A stretch of 64,000 nucleotides of DNA, taken from Zobellia roscoffensis (GTDB lineage Bacteria > Bacteroidota > Bacteroidia > Flavobacteriales > Flavobacteriaceae). Positions within the stretch are counted from its first letter, which is position 1. Every line of letters starts with the position of its first letter. The stretch lies in NCBI RefSeq assembly GCF_015330165.1, contig NZ_JADDXT010000002.1, positions 4,504,911 through 4,568,910 on the forward strand. The letters run 5' to 3'. A program made the position numbers and the translations under genes. The notes beneath the pieces were generated by a model. That model was not told the DNA's origin. It saw only the letters and a list, made by a program, of their open reading frames with translations, and did no database searches. This document shows, in pieces, positions 55,024-63,758 of this stretch.

Positions 55024-55677
55024 TTAATTTCCTTTAGCGTAATCAGCTAAGAACTTCTCTAAACCACTATCAGTTAATGGGTGCTTTAGAAGACCTGTAA
55101 TAGAAGACAACCCACTGGTCATAACATCTGCGCCAACTTTAGCACAATCAATAACGTGCATGGTGTGTCGGATAGAAGCAGCCAAAATCTGAGTTTCAAA
55201 CGCATAGTTATCATAGATATGTCTGATTTCCGCAATTAGGTTAAGACCGTCTGTAGAAATATCATCCAACCTTCCAATAAATGGAGAAACATAAGTTGCT
55301 CCAGCTTTAGCCGCCAACAAAGCTTGTCCTGCTGAGAAAACTAACGTACAGTTGGTTTTGATACCTTTATCGGAAAAATATTTTAATGCCTTTACACCGT
55401 CTTTGATCATTGGTATTTTCACAACAATCTGATCGTGAAGCTCAGCTAATTCCTCACCTTCTTTTACCATTTCATCAAAAGTAGTGGCAATAACTTCAGC
55501 AGAAACATCACCATCAACAATATTGCAGATGTCTACATAATGTTTCAATATATTATTTCGTCCTGAAATACCTTCTTTGGCCATTAAAGACGGGTTTGTT
55601 GTTACACCGTCAAGAACACCAAGTTCTTGTGCTTCCCGTATCTGATCCAAATTGGCTGTGTCTATAAAAAATTTCAT
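55024..55677 (-). CDS. fsa: Fructose-6-phosphate aldolase / short transaldolase
   Basis: 217 residues, the length of the TalC/FSA group. MKFFIDTANLDQIREAQELGVLDGVTTNPSL, the Schiff-base lysine in IVVKIPMIKDGVKAL, and TNCTLVFSAGQALLAAKAGATYVSPFIGRLDD are all present. Enzymes of this length either cleave fructose-6-phosphate or act as transaldolase in the pentose-phosphate path. Bacteroidota with only this type probably use it as transaldolase, so the label is approximate. Confidence 0.9.
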   Translation of the reverse strand: MKFFIDTANLDQIREAQELGVLDGVTTNPSLMAKEGISGRNNILKHYVDICNIVDGDVSAEVIATTFDEMVKEGEELAELHDQIVVKIPMIKDGVKALKYFSDKGIKTNCTLVFSAGQALLAAKAGATYVSPFIGRLDDISTDGLNLIAEIRHIYDNYAFETQILAASIRHTMHVIDCAKVGADVMTSGLSSITGLLKHPLTDSGLEKFLADYAKGN

Positions 55678-55750
55678 TTTCTAGAGTTTATTAGGTTTAA
55701 TATTAGATAATTACTACACTTTTTGGAATCATATATTCCAAAGGACAAAA

Positions 55751-56560
55751 TTACAACTTATAATGGTTTAGCAAGAGTTTCTCGTATACTTTATCTGGTA
55801 AAATACACTTTAAGACAATGGAGAATTTTTGCAATGGAGAACCAACCTTGTAATGCACCTTAGGGTTTGAGCTTTCTATTACTTCCAAAACTTTTTTGGC
55901 TACTGCAATTGGATCTTCCCCGTTTGACACATCATCGTTCATCATCTTTAAGGTGTTGCCATAAGGTTCTTTGTAAGGAGAACTCTCTAAAACAGGTGAA
56001 TGATACCGCCCAGAAGCAATGTTTGTAGCAAAATCTCCTGGAGCAATAGTCGCAATTTTCACACCAAATTCTTTAGTTTCCATGCGTAAAGCTTCAGTAA
56101 GAATGGTAAGTGCTCCTTTTGTAGCCGAATAGATCCCGCGATACGGCAAGCCCATATAACCTGCTATTGAACTTATATTTATAACGACTCCCCCATTTTG
56201 CCTCCTCATTTGCGGCAATACAGCTTGCACTACTCTTAATGGGCCGTATAAATTAGTGTCAAAAGCTTTCTGAACCTCTTCTGTAGGTGTCTCTTCAATG
56301 GGGCCGGTAATTCCTACTCCCGCATTATTTACCAATACATCTAGCTTACCTTCTTTTACTATAATTTTATTTACGGCAGAAACAATACTCTCGTTATCAG
56401 AAACATCTAGTTGAAGTAATTCAAAAACTTCAAAATCTTGATGTTTAGCCAAACTTCTTGTGGTTCCATAAACCTTAAACCCTTTTGATTTTAAATATAA
56501 ACCTATAGATTTTCCTATTCCGGAAGAACCACCTGTAATCAACACTACTTTTTGCTCCAT
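55751..56560 (-). CDS. SDR family oxidoreductase
   Basis: 269 residues. TGGSSGIGKSIG (about 9-20) for NAD(P) binding, NNAGVG, Ser in VINISSIAGYMG and YSATKGAL as catalytic Tyr/Lys. The longer C-terminal tail (ILPDKVYEKLLLNHYKL) is common in DHRS7/retinol-dehydrogenase-like short-chain enzymes. The substrate is not assignable. Stand-alone gene between fsa and the SRP RNA. Confidence 0.9.
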   Translation of the reverse strand: MEQKVVLITGGSSGIGKSIGLYLKSKGFKVYGTTRSLAKHQDFEVFELLQLDVSDNESIVSAVNKIIVKEGKLDVLVNNAGVGITGPIEETPTEEVQKAFDTNLYGPLRVVQAVLPQMRRQNGGVVINISSIAGYMGLPYRGIYSATKGALTILTEALRMETKEFGVKIATIAPGDFATNIASGRYHSPVLESSPYKEPYGNTLKMMNDDVSNGEDPIAVAKKVLEVIESSNPKVHYKVGSPLQKFSIVLKCILPDKVYEKLLLNHYKL

Positions 56561-56678
56561 AATTGCTGCAAAATAACAATAATTATAGTGTATTTCGGCA
56601 AGAATTTAAAGGATGTAAACGAGTTGAGGTGAATTTGTTATAATGACCCTGTTTTTAGTAGAATTTAGGTCATAAAAA

Positions 56679-56778
56679 ATCGGCAAGCTACCTACATCGC
56701 ACCGCTACAACCATATACCCTTGCTGCGTTCCCACCCTGGGGGATTCTACAGGAGCTGGTCGTGTAGGACTTGCCGAC
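56679..56778 (-). ncRNA. ffs: Small bacterial signal recognition particle RNA (4.5S type)
   Basis: Read on the minus strand, the ends (GTCGGCAAG with CTTGCCGAT) pair to close a ~98-nt rod. The apical part contains CCCCCAGGGTGGGAACGC and AGCAAGGGTAT, the asymmetric internal loops and GGAA-type tetraloop of helix 8 that bind Ffh. A run of six T residues follows the closing helix. The RNA joins Ffh to target membrane proteins. Confidence 0.93.
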
Positions 56779-56857
56779 TGCAAATATACAACCTTTTGTT
56801 TCTTTCACAATTGTTTTACATTCTAATTTTAATATCAACAAATTGTTTTGAGTTCGT

Positions 56858-56865
56858 TATTTTTG
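56858..56865 (+). promoter_or_regulatory. -7 box of the glutaminyl cyclotransferase operon
   Basis: TATTTTTG, exact TAnnTTTG, 49 bases before the ATG at 56915. Confidence 0.45.
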
Positions 56866-56914
56866 TACATCTAAAAACACCTGTAAATCAGGCATAACCA
56901 AATTTAATTTTATA

Positions 56915-57967
56915 ATGACAATTTTAAAGTTTTTCCCAGTCTGTCTTTTTTTAATGCTTTTTATGGCCTGTGGAGGTGACAATACGCCTTCTTCGCTATT
57001 CGAAATTCAATTACAAGGAAACAGTAAAAGCTTTCAGCAAAACCAGAATATTTCAGTTTCCCTAAAAAATAAAAAAGACAAAACAATTGAAAGTGTAACC
57101 TATAGCATTGATGGTAAGGAAGTTCCCGTTAACGACGGCAAAATTGCACTGAATATGCCGCACTTAGGCGATAAAACGCTTAAAGCTACCGTTGCATATG
57201 AAGATACTTCTGCAGAAATTGTCACACACTTAAAGTTACTGGCTCCGAATGCCCCTGAAATTTACACTTATGAAATAATTAAAGAATACCCTCATGACAA
57301 TAAGGCCTATACGCAAGGTCTAGAATTTTATAAGGATACACTTTATGAAAGTACAGGAAAAAAAGGAAGGTCTTCATTAAGAAAAGTAGATTTTAAGACG
57401 GGTGAGGTCTTGCAGCAAGTAGATTTAGACAAAACATACTTTGGAGAAGGCATCACCATTTTAAATAGCAAAATTTATATGCTTACTTGGCGCAGTGGTC
57501 TTGGCTTTATCTATGACTTAAAGACCCTGGATAAAATTGATAATTTCCAATTTGGAGATAGTAAAGAAGGTTGGGGACTAACCAACGACGGTAAAAAGTT
57601 GTTTAAAAGCGATGGTACAGAAAAAATATGGTTTTTAAATCCAGAAACTTTAGTGGAAGAAGGCCATATTGAAACTGTGACCAACAAATCTATTAACGAT
57701 AGTGCAAACGAACTGGAGTATGTTAACGGCAAAATCTACGCCAACGTCTATCAAAAACCTAGCGTTATGATTATTGACGCAAAAAGTGGTGCAATAGAAG
57801 GTGTTATTAATTTTGGAGGGTTGAGTGGTAAGGTTACCCACCATGCTACCTGGAGCGACACAGATAATGTTCTAAATGGTATTGCCTACCACCCGGAAAG
57901 ACAAACGTTTTTTGTTACTGGTAAAGAATGGGATAAAATGTTTGAGGTAAAAATCCAAAAGAAATAA
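56915..57967 (+). CDS. Glutaminyl-peptide cyclotransferase, lipoprotein
   Basis: 350 residues; lipobox FMAC (Cys19). After ~100 residues of a beta-sandwich-like domain comes the five-bladed propeller of the plant/bacterial glutamine cyclotransferase family: IIKEYPHDNKAYTQGLEFYKDTLYESTG, FGEGITIL, GWGLTNDGK, NELEYVNGKIYANV and VLNGIAYHPERQTFFVTGKEW. It forms pyroglutamate at the N-terminus of exported proteins; many Bacteroidota secreted proteins begin with Gln after signal cleavage. The stop is immediately followed by the thioesterase ATG. Confidence 0.92.
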   Translation: MTILKFFPVCLFLMLFMACGGDNTPSSLFEIQLQGNSKSFQQNQNISVSLKNKKDKTIESVTYSIDGKEVPVNDGKIALNMPHLGDKTLKATVAYEDTSAEIVTHLKLLAPNAPEIYTYEIIKEYPHDNKAYTQGLEFYKDTLYESTGKKGRSSLRKVDFKTGEVLQQVDLDKTYFGEGITILNSKIYMLTWRSGLGFIYDLKTLDKIDNFQFGDSKEGWGLTNDGKKLFKSDGTEKIWFLNPETLVEEGHIETVTNKSINDSANELEYVNGKIYANVYQKPSVMIIDAKSGAIEGVINFGGLSGKVTHHATWSDTDNVLNGIAYHPERQTFFVTGKEWDKMFEVKIQKK

Positions 57968-58363
57968 ATGCAGAGTTATCAAAAAACTATTACTGTTCAA
58001 AAAGACGACTTAGATGACCTTGATCATGTTAACAATGTAAGGTATGTACAGTGGATGCAGGATATCTCTAAAGAGCACTGGGTGACCGTAGCTCCGGAAG
58101 AAATGCGCAACGGAATAATTTGGGTTGTTATGACGCATCATATCACTTACAAAAGTGCAGCTGTACTAGATGATGTCATAGAAATGCGTACCTATATACA
58201 AAAAAGCAGAGGTGCTGTGTCCGTTCGTATTGTTGAAATGCACAATAAGAAAACCAAAGAACTGTTAGTAAAATCTAGTACGGAGTGGTGTCTTTTAAAT
58301 GCTGAGACCTTAAAACCAACACGTATATCACAAGAAATTAAAGATGTATTCCTGAAAATGTAA
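57968..58363 (+). CDS. Acyl-CoA thioesterase, 4HBT hot-dog fold
   Basis: 131 residues. The hot-dog motif LDDLDHVNNVRYVQWMQDISKEHW contains the catalytic Asp/His region of the 4HBT family; the fold continues to SSTEWCLLNAETLKPTRI. It starts on the base after the cyclotransferase stop, so the two are coupled. The acyl substrate is unknown. Confidence 0.88.
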   Translation: MQSYQKTITVQKDDLDDLDHVNNVRYVQWMQDISKEHWVTVAPEEMRNGIIWVVMTHHITYKSAAVLDDVIEMRTYIQKSRGAVSVRIVEMHNKKTKELLVKSSTEWCLLNAETLKPTRISQEIKDVFLKM

Positions 58364-58429
58364 ACTTTTTGGAACATGGCGATTTTACAATAGTGCAGGA
58401 AAGCATTCTAGACTAAAGCCAAATAAATA

Positions 58430-59974
58430 ATGAAGTTATTCCTAACCCTAATAGTATTATTTGCTCTGCTCTGCTCTATTGGCTCTTGCAGAAAAGATTT
58501 TGATTATACTACAAGTAATGGGAATTTAGAGTTTTCTAAAGACACGGTTTTCTTAGATACTGTATTTGCCAATATTGGCAGCAGTACCTACAGCCTAAAA
58601 GTGTACAACCGTAGCAAAGACGATATATCAATTCCCTTTATAGGCCTAGAACAAGGAGATGAAAGCTCCTATAGGTTAAATGTAGATGGAGCCGCAGGAA
58701 AGACTTTTCAAAACATTCCACTCATGTCCAAGGACAGTCTTTATATTTTCATAGAGACCACTGTAACACTGGAAAATGAAGGCGCGAATCAGCTTTTATA
58801 TACTGATGTTTTACAATTTGGCCAAGGTGCTACCAGTCAACAAATTCCACTGGTGACACTGGTGCAAGATGCTATTTTTCTTTATCCAAAAACTGCTTCT
58901 GACGGACAGAAAGAAACCGTTGTTCTTGGGATTGATGCTAACGGAGAGGATATGCTGTCTCCTGGTTTTGAGCTTGAAAACGACCAACTACAGTTCACTA
59001 ATGAGAAACCCTACGTAATTTATGGATTTGCTGTAGTCCCTAAAGAAAAGACATTAAGCATTGATGCAGGTGCAAGAGTTTATTTTCATGAGAATTCAGG
59101 AATTCTGGTTCAACCTGAAGCTCAATTAGCCATAAACGGAACACTAAGTACGGACCAACAACTGCTTGAAAATGAAGTTATTTTTGAGGGAGACCGGCTA
59201 GAACCTGAATATGGAGACGTATCCGGTCAATGGGAAGGCATCCGAATAGCCTCTGGAAGCGTTGATAATACTATAGAGTATCTGACTTTAAAAAATGCAA
59301 CAATAGGCATCTTTGCAGAGGGTGAATCTTCTTTTTCTACACCTACTTTAAACATTAAAAATTCGCAGGTACACAATAGCTCTAAAATTAATCTATGGGG
59401 AAAAACAGCAGTTATTTCAGGAGAAAACCTTGTTTTAGGTAATGCGGGAAGCAGCTCTCTTTATTGTAATTTAGGAGGTAGTTATTCTTTTACACACACT
59501 ACAATTGCTAATTACTGGACAGAAAGTTACCGCCCTAGCACAGCTCTTACTATAAATAATTTTGAGCAAACAGAAAATAACGGTTCTATTGGTATAGATT
59601 TAATAAAGGCCGATTTTAAAAATTGTATTATAGATGGTAACAGTGATTTTGAACTTTCCCATAGTTCCAACGAATTAAATAGGTACAACTTTTTATTCAG
59701 TTCTTGTACAATTACGGCAAACACAACCAACCTAACCTCTGAATCAAAAAAACTATATAATTTTGAAGATAGCTCCAAGTACAAGAATAACATATTAAAC
59801 GAGCCTCTAGAATTTGTAAATACTTCTAAAAATGACTTTAGGCTAACTATAACTTCATCGGCTTTAAACATTGGAGATAAAACCTTTACCTTAAATATCT
59901 CCAAAGATATTTTAGGAAAAGACAGAACAGAGACACCAGACCTAGGTGCTTACGAGTTTTCTAGTACAGATTAA
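58430..59974 (+). CDS. Lipoprotein with predicted parallel beta-helix
   Basis: 514 residues; lipobox IGSC (Cys20). Residues ~30-160 look like an immunoglobulin-like or choice-of-anchor segment (FLDTVFANIGSSTYSLKVYNRSKDDISIPFIGL). Residues ~200-480 contain repeated beta-helix rungs (GQWEGIRIASGSVDNTIEYLTLKNATIGIF, ILVQPEAQLAINGTLS). The last part, LGKDRTETPDLGAYEF, is a motif often ending such beta-helix surface proteins. Function unknown; adhesion or glycan binding is possible. Probably read with the two preceding genes. Confidence 0.75.
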   Translation: MKLFLTLIVLFALLCSIGSCRKDFDYTTSNGNLEFSKDTVFLDTVFANIGSSTYSLKVYNRSKDDISIPFIGLEQGDESSYRLNVDGAAGKTFQNIPLMSKDSLYIFIETTVTLENEGANQLLYTDVLQFGQGATSQQIPLVTLVQDAIFLYPKTASDGQKETVVLGIDANGEDMLSPGFELENDQLQFTNEKPYVIYGFAVVPKEKTLSIDAGARVYFHENSGILVQPEAQLAINGTLSTDQQLLENEVIFEGDRLEPEYGDVSGQWEGIRIASGSVDNTIEYLTLKNATIGIFAEGESSFSTPTLNIKNSQVHNSSKINLWGKTAVISGENLVLGNAGSSSLYCNLGGSYSFTHTTIANYWTESYRPSTALTINNFEQTENNGSIGIDLIKADFKNCIIDGNSDFELSHSSNELNRYNFLFSSCTITANTTNLTSESKKLYNFEDSSKYKNNILNEPLEFVNTSKNDFRLTITSSALNIGDKTFTLNISKDILGKDRTETPDLGAYEFSSTD

Positions 59975-60261
59975 GAGTTAAATTTTATTTATTACACAAT
60001 GTAGTGGCCCATACCCTTTATAAGAAACACTCTTTTCTAATCTAAGAAGAATTTATCATATAGAACCTAGAGAAATACTGTTCAAAAACCGAAAAAAAAG
60101 GATTTTTCTTAAAAACACTACAAAAACAAAATAAAAAGTAGTATTTTTCCTTCAAACGAGCTAATAGCCAACATTTTACGTATAAAAACCCCAATTATTG
60201 TGGGGAATATCTTTATACCTATGTAACTTACTGTCACTAATTTGCATCAAAATAATGTGTC
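59975..60261 (+). other. 287-base gap before the LytTR gene with two weak hairpins
   Basis: No gene is seen. AAAAACACTAC (60111-60121) can pair with GTAGTATTTTT (60138-60148), one mismatch, a possible terminator of the preceding operon. CCCCA-7-TGGGG (60190-60206) lies about 55 bases before the TTG start and may be a regulatory hairpin. Confidence 0.35.
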
Positions 60262-60993
60262 TTGGAATATACTTACACCATAATAGATTCAGATGCGACC
60301 TCAAATTTGCAATTACAGCATTATTTGGAGGATTATGGTGATTTCACTTGTGCCGGTCTTGCCCAAAATAGTACCGAAGGCACAAATACAATTTTAAAAT
60401 ATTCTCCAGATGTAATTTTTATTAACCTTAATGAAAGTGCTTATGAATACTTTCACATGGTTATGGAGCTTCACCAATATTTAAATGAGCTTCCTATTAT
60501 AATAGGTATATCTAAAAGTAAAGACTACGCATACGAGGCCATAAAAAATGGATTCTTTGATTATTGGTTAAAACCTTATAATGAGTTTGATATAAGGAAA
60601 TCGATATTACGCCTCAAAAAGCAAGTACCCGCCAAAACAGAACCACAAACATTGTGTTTAAAATCATATCGTGATTTTCAATATATAAACACAGATGATA
60701 TTCTTTACCTACAAGCAGATAACAATTCTACGGAATTTGTTATGAAAGACGGGACAATAAATAACGCCTATAAAACGTTAAAGACCTTCGAAAATCAGTT
60801 ACCAAAAAACTTTGTAAGAATACACCAGAGTTACATAGTAAACACGAACTTTATTTCTCGTATTAGTTATGGCAAATCATACTGCACCTTAAAACAGAAT
60901 AAGATGCAACTACCATTCTCTAAATCGTACAGAGAAAATATTGACGGGCTCAAGAATTTGTTGTCGAAAAACACAATTTCCTCTCTTAATTAA
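60262..60993 (+). CDS. LytTR-type response regulator with degenerate receiver
   Basis: 243 residues. The start is TTG at 60262: a stop codon lies 9 bases upstream in frame and the next ATG is inside the receiver. The receiver (1-120) has acidic Asp9 and Asp11, Ser84 and Lys104, but the phospho-acceptor position is Asn55 (VIFINLNES). The C-terminal LytTR domain (~130-240) has YRDFQYINTDDILYLQADNNSTEF and FVRIHQSYIVN. It should bind DNA but not be switched by ordinary phosphorylation. Its likely targets include the adjacent repeat-lipoprotein gene. Confidence 0.88.
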   Translation: MEYTYTIIDSDATSNLQLQHYLEDYGDFTCAGLAQNSTEGTNTILKYSPDVIFINLNESAYEYFHMVMELHQYLNELPIIIGISKSKDYAYEAIKNGFFDYWLKPYNEFDIRKSILRLKKQVPAKTEPQTLCLKSYRDFQYINTDDILYLQADNNSTEFVMKDGTINNAYKTLKTFENQLPKNFVRIHQSYIVNTNFISRISYGKSYCTLKQNKMQLPFSKSYRENIDGLKNLLSKNTISSLN

Positions 60994-61135
60994 TCCAATA
61001 CTCTCAAAACCCAGCAGTTTACTCATAAAACTGGTTCGTTCACCATTACAATTTTAAAGCTGATTAAATTTATCGTAAACCACACTAGTTTAGCGGTGTA
61101 AGAAACAATCAATAACCCCCTAAACTAGTTTAATT

Positions 61136-61576
61136 ATGAAAAAAGTAGCGACCATTTTAGCATTGATGATTATGTCATTTGGAATAGTCTCATGTGAAAC
61201 AGAAACGGATTCAGCCTATGACGTAAACGTAGACTCTCCAACCGACGGCGACCATGTTGAAATTGACGAACGTGGCTCTTCTACAGATGGTGATGACGTT
61301 CCAACAGATACCCGAGATTCTTCTACCGATGGTGATGATGTTCCAACAGATACCAGAGATTCTTCTACCGATGGTGATGACGTTCCAACAGATACCAGAG
61401 ACTCTTCTACAGATGGTGATGACGTTCCAACGGATACCCGAGATTCTTCTACCGACGGTGATGATGTTCCAACGGATACACGAGACTCTTCTACCGACGG
61501 TGATGATGTTCCAACGGATACACGAGACTCTTCTACCGATGGTGATGACGTGCCAACCGATACTCGAGATTCTTAA
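61136..61576 (+). CDS. Small Asp-rich lipoprotein with tandem 14-residue repeats
   Basis: 146 residues; lipobox IVSC (Cys20) followed by ETETDS, an acidic stretch that favours surface export. After a degenerate unit (DSPTDGDHVEIDER) come seven repeats of SSTDGDDVPTDTRD up to the end. The protein is strongly acidic and probably disordered, and could bind divalent cations; this is inferred from composition. It lies between a LytTR regulator and a sensor kinase. I know no named family. Confidence 0.8.
   Translation: MKKVATILALMIMSFGIVSCETETDSAYDVNVDSPTDGDHVEIDERGSSTDGDDVPTDTRDSSTDGDDVPTDTRDSSTDGDDVPTDTRDSSTDGDDVPTDTRDSSTDGDDVPTDTRDSSTDGDDVPTDTRDSSTDGDDVPTDTRDS
61277..61570 (+). repeat. Seven 42-bp tandem repeats inside the lipoprotein gene
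   Basis: Seven in-frame units of exactly 42 bp. Units 5 and 6 are identical and the others differ only at third positions, so the protein repeat is perfect while the DNA has drifted silently. The array can gain or lose units by slippage without breaking the frame. Confidence 0.95.
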
Positions 61577-61600
61577 AATAAAATCAAAATAGATTATATT

Positions 61601-61632
61601 AGCCTTAAATTAAGTTTTAAGGCTTTTTTTTT
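61601..61632 (+). terminator. Terminator after the repeat lipoprotein gene
   Basis: AGCCTTAAA (61601-61609) pairs with TTTAAGGCT (61616-61624), followed by nine T residues, 24 bases after the stop. Confidence 0.85.
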
Positions 61633-61648
61633 AACCAGGATTGTCCAT

Positions 61649-63700
61649 ATGATCTGTGTCAAACGTAAACCCCTTCTAATCACTGTTCACCTAAGCTTTC
61701 TCTTGCTTACCGCATCATTTATATCTTGTCATAGGAAAGATCAAAATAACATCCACAAATCCATCGTTCAAGTCGATTCAGTTTTTGCTCTGATCGACAG
61801 CTCCAGTAATTCAGGTGTCTCAAAAGAGAAAAGCAAACTCTATTTGGCTAAAGCCGAAAAAAAAACGGATGAGCTAAATAACGATTCAATAAAACTTAAG
61901 CTTTTTTCTAAAATTTCCCTCAAGTACTTAAATCTGAAAGATTCTGTCAACTTCTTAAGAACAAATCAAGAAACCATTGAATTATCCAAATTATCAAATG
62001 ATAGCATAACTCTTGCCGAAGCAAACTGGGATTTAGCTAGCTTCCATAGGTCAAAAGCAAGTATTCATGAGGCATATTTATACTTTTCGGAAGCCCAAAA
62101 AATATACGAAGCCCTTCATATGGATTATGAATCTGCCCGTATGCTATACAACATGGCTGTTACACAATCAGACATTAAAGACTACACTGGTAGTGAAATT
62201 AACACCATACGAGCCATTGAAATTTTAAAACCACTAGAAGAGCACAAAAGACTTTACTACTGTTATAATAATTTAGGCTCAATTACAAAAGAACTAAAAG
62301 ATTTTGACAGGGCTCTTGATTACTACGCGACTGCTCTTGAATATCAAACCAAACTAGACTTTGAAAACAACTACGGTCTTAGCCTTAAGAACAATATTGG
62401 TGTTGTATACCAGGAAAGAGGCAATTTTGAGGAATCCATTCCTTATTTTGAAGAAGTACTAAAAGACAAAAGCCTGAAATCAGAAAAACCTGCTTTGTAC
62501 GGTACTGCCTTAAATAATTTAATTTACAGCAAATTCAAAGTAAATAATCAGGAAAACCTCTCCGACCAGTTTTTAGAAATAATTAAGCTTCAGGATAGCT
62601 TAGGGGAAATTAAAGATGTTTCACGCACCCATTTCTGCTTTGCCGAATATCACTTGAGTAAAAATGACACATTAAACGCTATTTTTCAAGCAAAGAAAGC
62701 CTTGGGCTATGCAAAAATATCAAGTAATAACGATCGCGTCCTGGAAAGCTACCAGCTTTTAGCCAAATTAGAGTCCTCAAAATCTAGCTATTACAATCAA
62801 AAGTACATTTCTCTAAATGACAGCCTGCAACAAGCCGAAAGACAAGTCCGAAATAAGTTTGCAAGAATCCGTTTTGAAACGGATGAATTTATTGCTGAGA
62901 ATGAAGTTCTAGCTCGCGAAAAACAGCTATGGACAGGGGTTGCCGTTTCCATATTATTGCTAGGGCTTATGTCATATATAATTTTAGACCAGAGATCTAA
63001 AAACCAAAAACTCCGTTTTCAACAACAACAACAGGCAGCTAACCAAGAGATTTTTAATTTAATGCTTACCCAAAAAGAAAAATTAGAAGAAGGGAAAAAA
63101 ATAGAGCAAAAAAGAATATCCGAAGAACTTCATGATGGTGTGTTAGGAAAAATGCTAGGTGCCCGTATGGTACTTACCGGTCTCAACAAAAGAAAAGGAA
63201 ACGAAGCTGAAATGGAGAGAAAAAAAGCTATAAACGCCCTACAGGAGGTTGAAAAAGAGGTTCGTTCTATTTCTCATGAACTTAGTCATGCTGCCTATCA
63301 AAATATTCCTAATTTTATACATTCAATTAGTGATTTATTAAACACAGTTCAAACTACTGCCAATTTTGAATACAATTTTGTATACAATGAAAGCTTTGAT
63401 TGGGATTCGCTGAATGCGAATGTAAAAATCAACGTGTATCGTATGATTCAAGAAAGTTTACAAAATTGTGTTAAACATGCAGCATGTAAAAACGTAATTG
63501 TAGAACTTAGTAAAACTGATACTGGTTTTATTACAAAGATTATAGATGATGGAAAAGGCTTCAAAACAAGTTCCAGAAAAAAAGGGATAGGCTTACGAAA
63601 CATTTCATCTAGGATTGAAAAAATAAAAGGAACATATACTATTAATAGTTCACGAGGCAAAGGCACCACCGTTACGCTTCAGATTCCGTTAGAAACTTAA
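61649..63700 (+). CDS. TPR-containing sensor histidine kinase (HisKA_3 type)
   Basis: 683 residues. N-terminal leader with FISC near Cys27, then ~six TPR units (YYCYNNLGSITKELKDFDRALDYYATALEY and similar) to about residue 390. A coiled coil leads to one membrane helix (about 428-447, LWTGVAVSILLLGLMSYIIL) and a second coiled coil. HisKA_3 has phospho-His near 494 (RISEELHDGVLGKML), and the HATPase has DGKGF, GIGLRNISSRIEKIKG. It should phosphorylate the NarL-type regulator encoded 58 bases on. The signal sensed by the TPR part is unknown. Confidence 0.93.
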   Translation: MICVKRKPLLITVHLSFLLLTASFISCHRKDQNNIHKSIVQVDSVFALIDSSSNSGVSKEKSKLYLAKAEKKTDELNNDSIKLKLFSKISLKYLNLKDSVNFLRTNQETIELSKLSNDSITLAEANWDLASFHRSKASIHEAYLYFSEAQKIYEALHMDYESARMLYNMAVTQSDIKDYTGSEINTIRAIEILKPLEEHKRLYYCYNNLGSITKELKDFDRALDYYATALEYQTKLDFENNYGLSLKNNIGVVYQERGNFEESIPYFEEVLKDKSLKSEKPALYGTALNNLIYSKFKVNNQENLSDQFLEIIKLQDSLGEIKDVSRTHFCFAEYHLSKNDTLNAIFQAKKALGYAKISSNNDRVLESYQLLAKLESSKSSYYNQKYISLNDSLQQAERQVRNKFARIRFETDEFIAENEVLAREKQLWTGVAVSILLLGLMSYIILDQRSKNQKLRFQQQQQAANQEIFNLMLTQKEKLEEGKKIEQKRISEELHDGVLGKMLGARMVLTGLNKRKGNEAEMERKKAINALQEVEKEVRSISHELSHAAYQNIPNFIHSISDLLNTVQTTANFEYNFVYNESFDWDSLNANVKINVYRMIQESLQNCVKHAACKNVIVELSKTDTGFITKIIDDGKGFKTSSRKKGIGLRNISSRIEKIKGTYTINSSRGKGTTVTLQIPLET

Positions 63701-63758
63701 TGCAAATGCGCAACCAGTTAAAGACTTTATCAAAAAATCAAGACTGACCAAGCAAACT

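Noticed and set aside
61254..61592. An open frame of 112 codons overlapping the tandem-repeat lipoprotein in another frame
   Set aside because: The 42-bp period keeps every frame open across the array; this frame has no leader or own start signal, and the silent pattern of changes fits only the lipoprotein frame.
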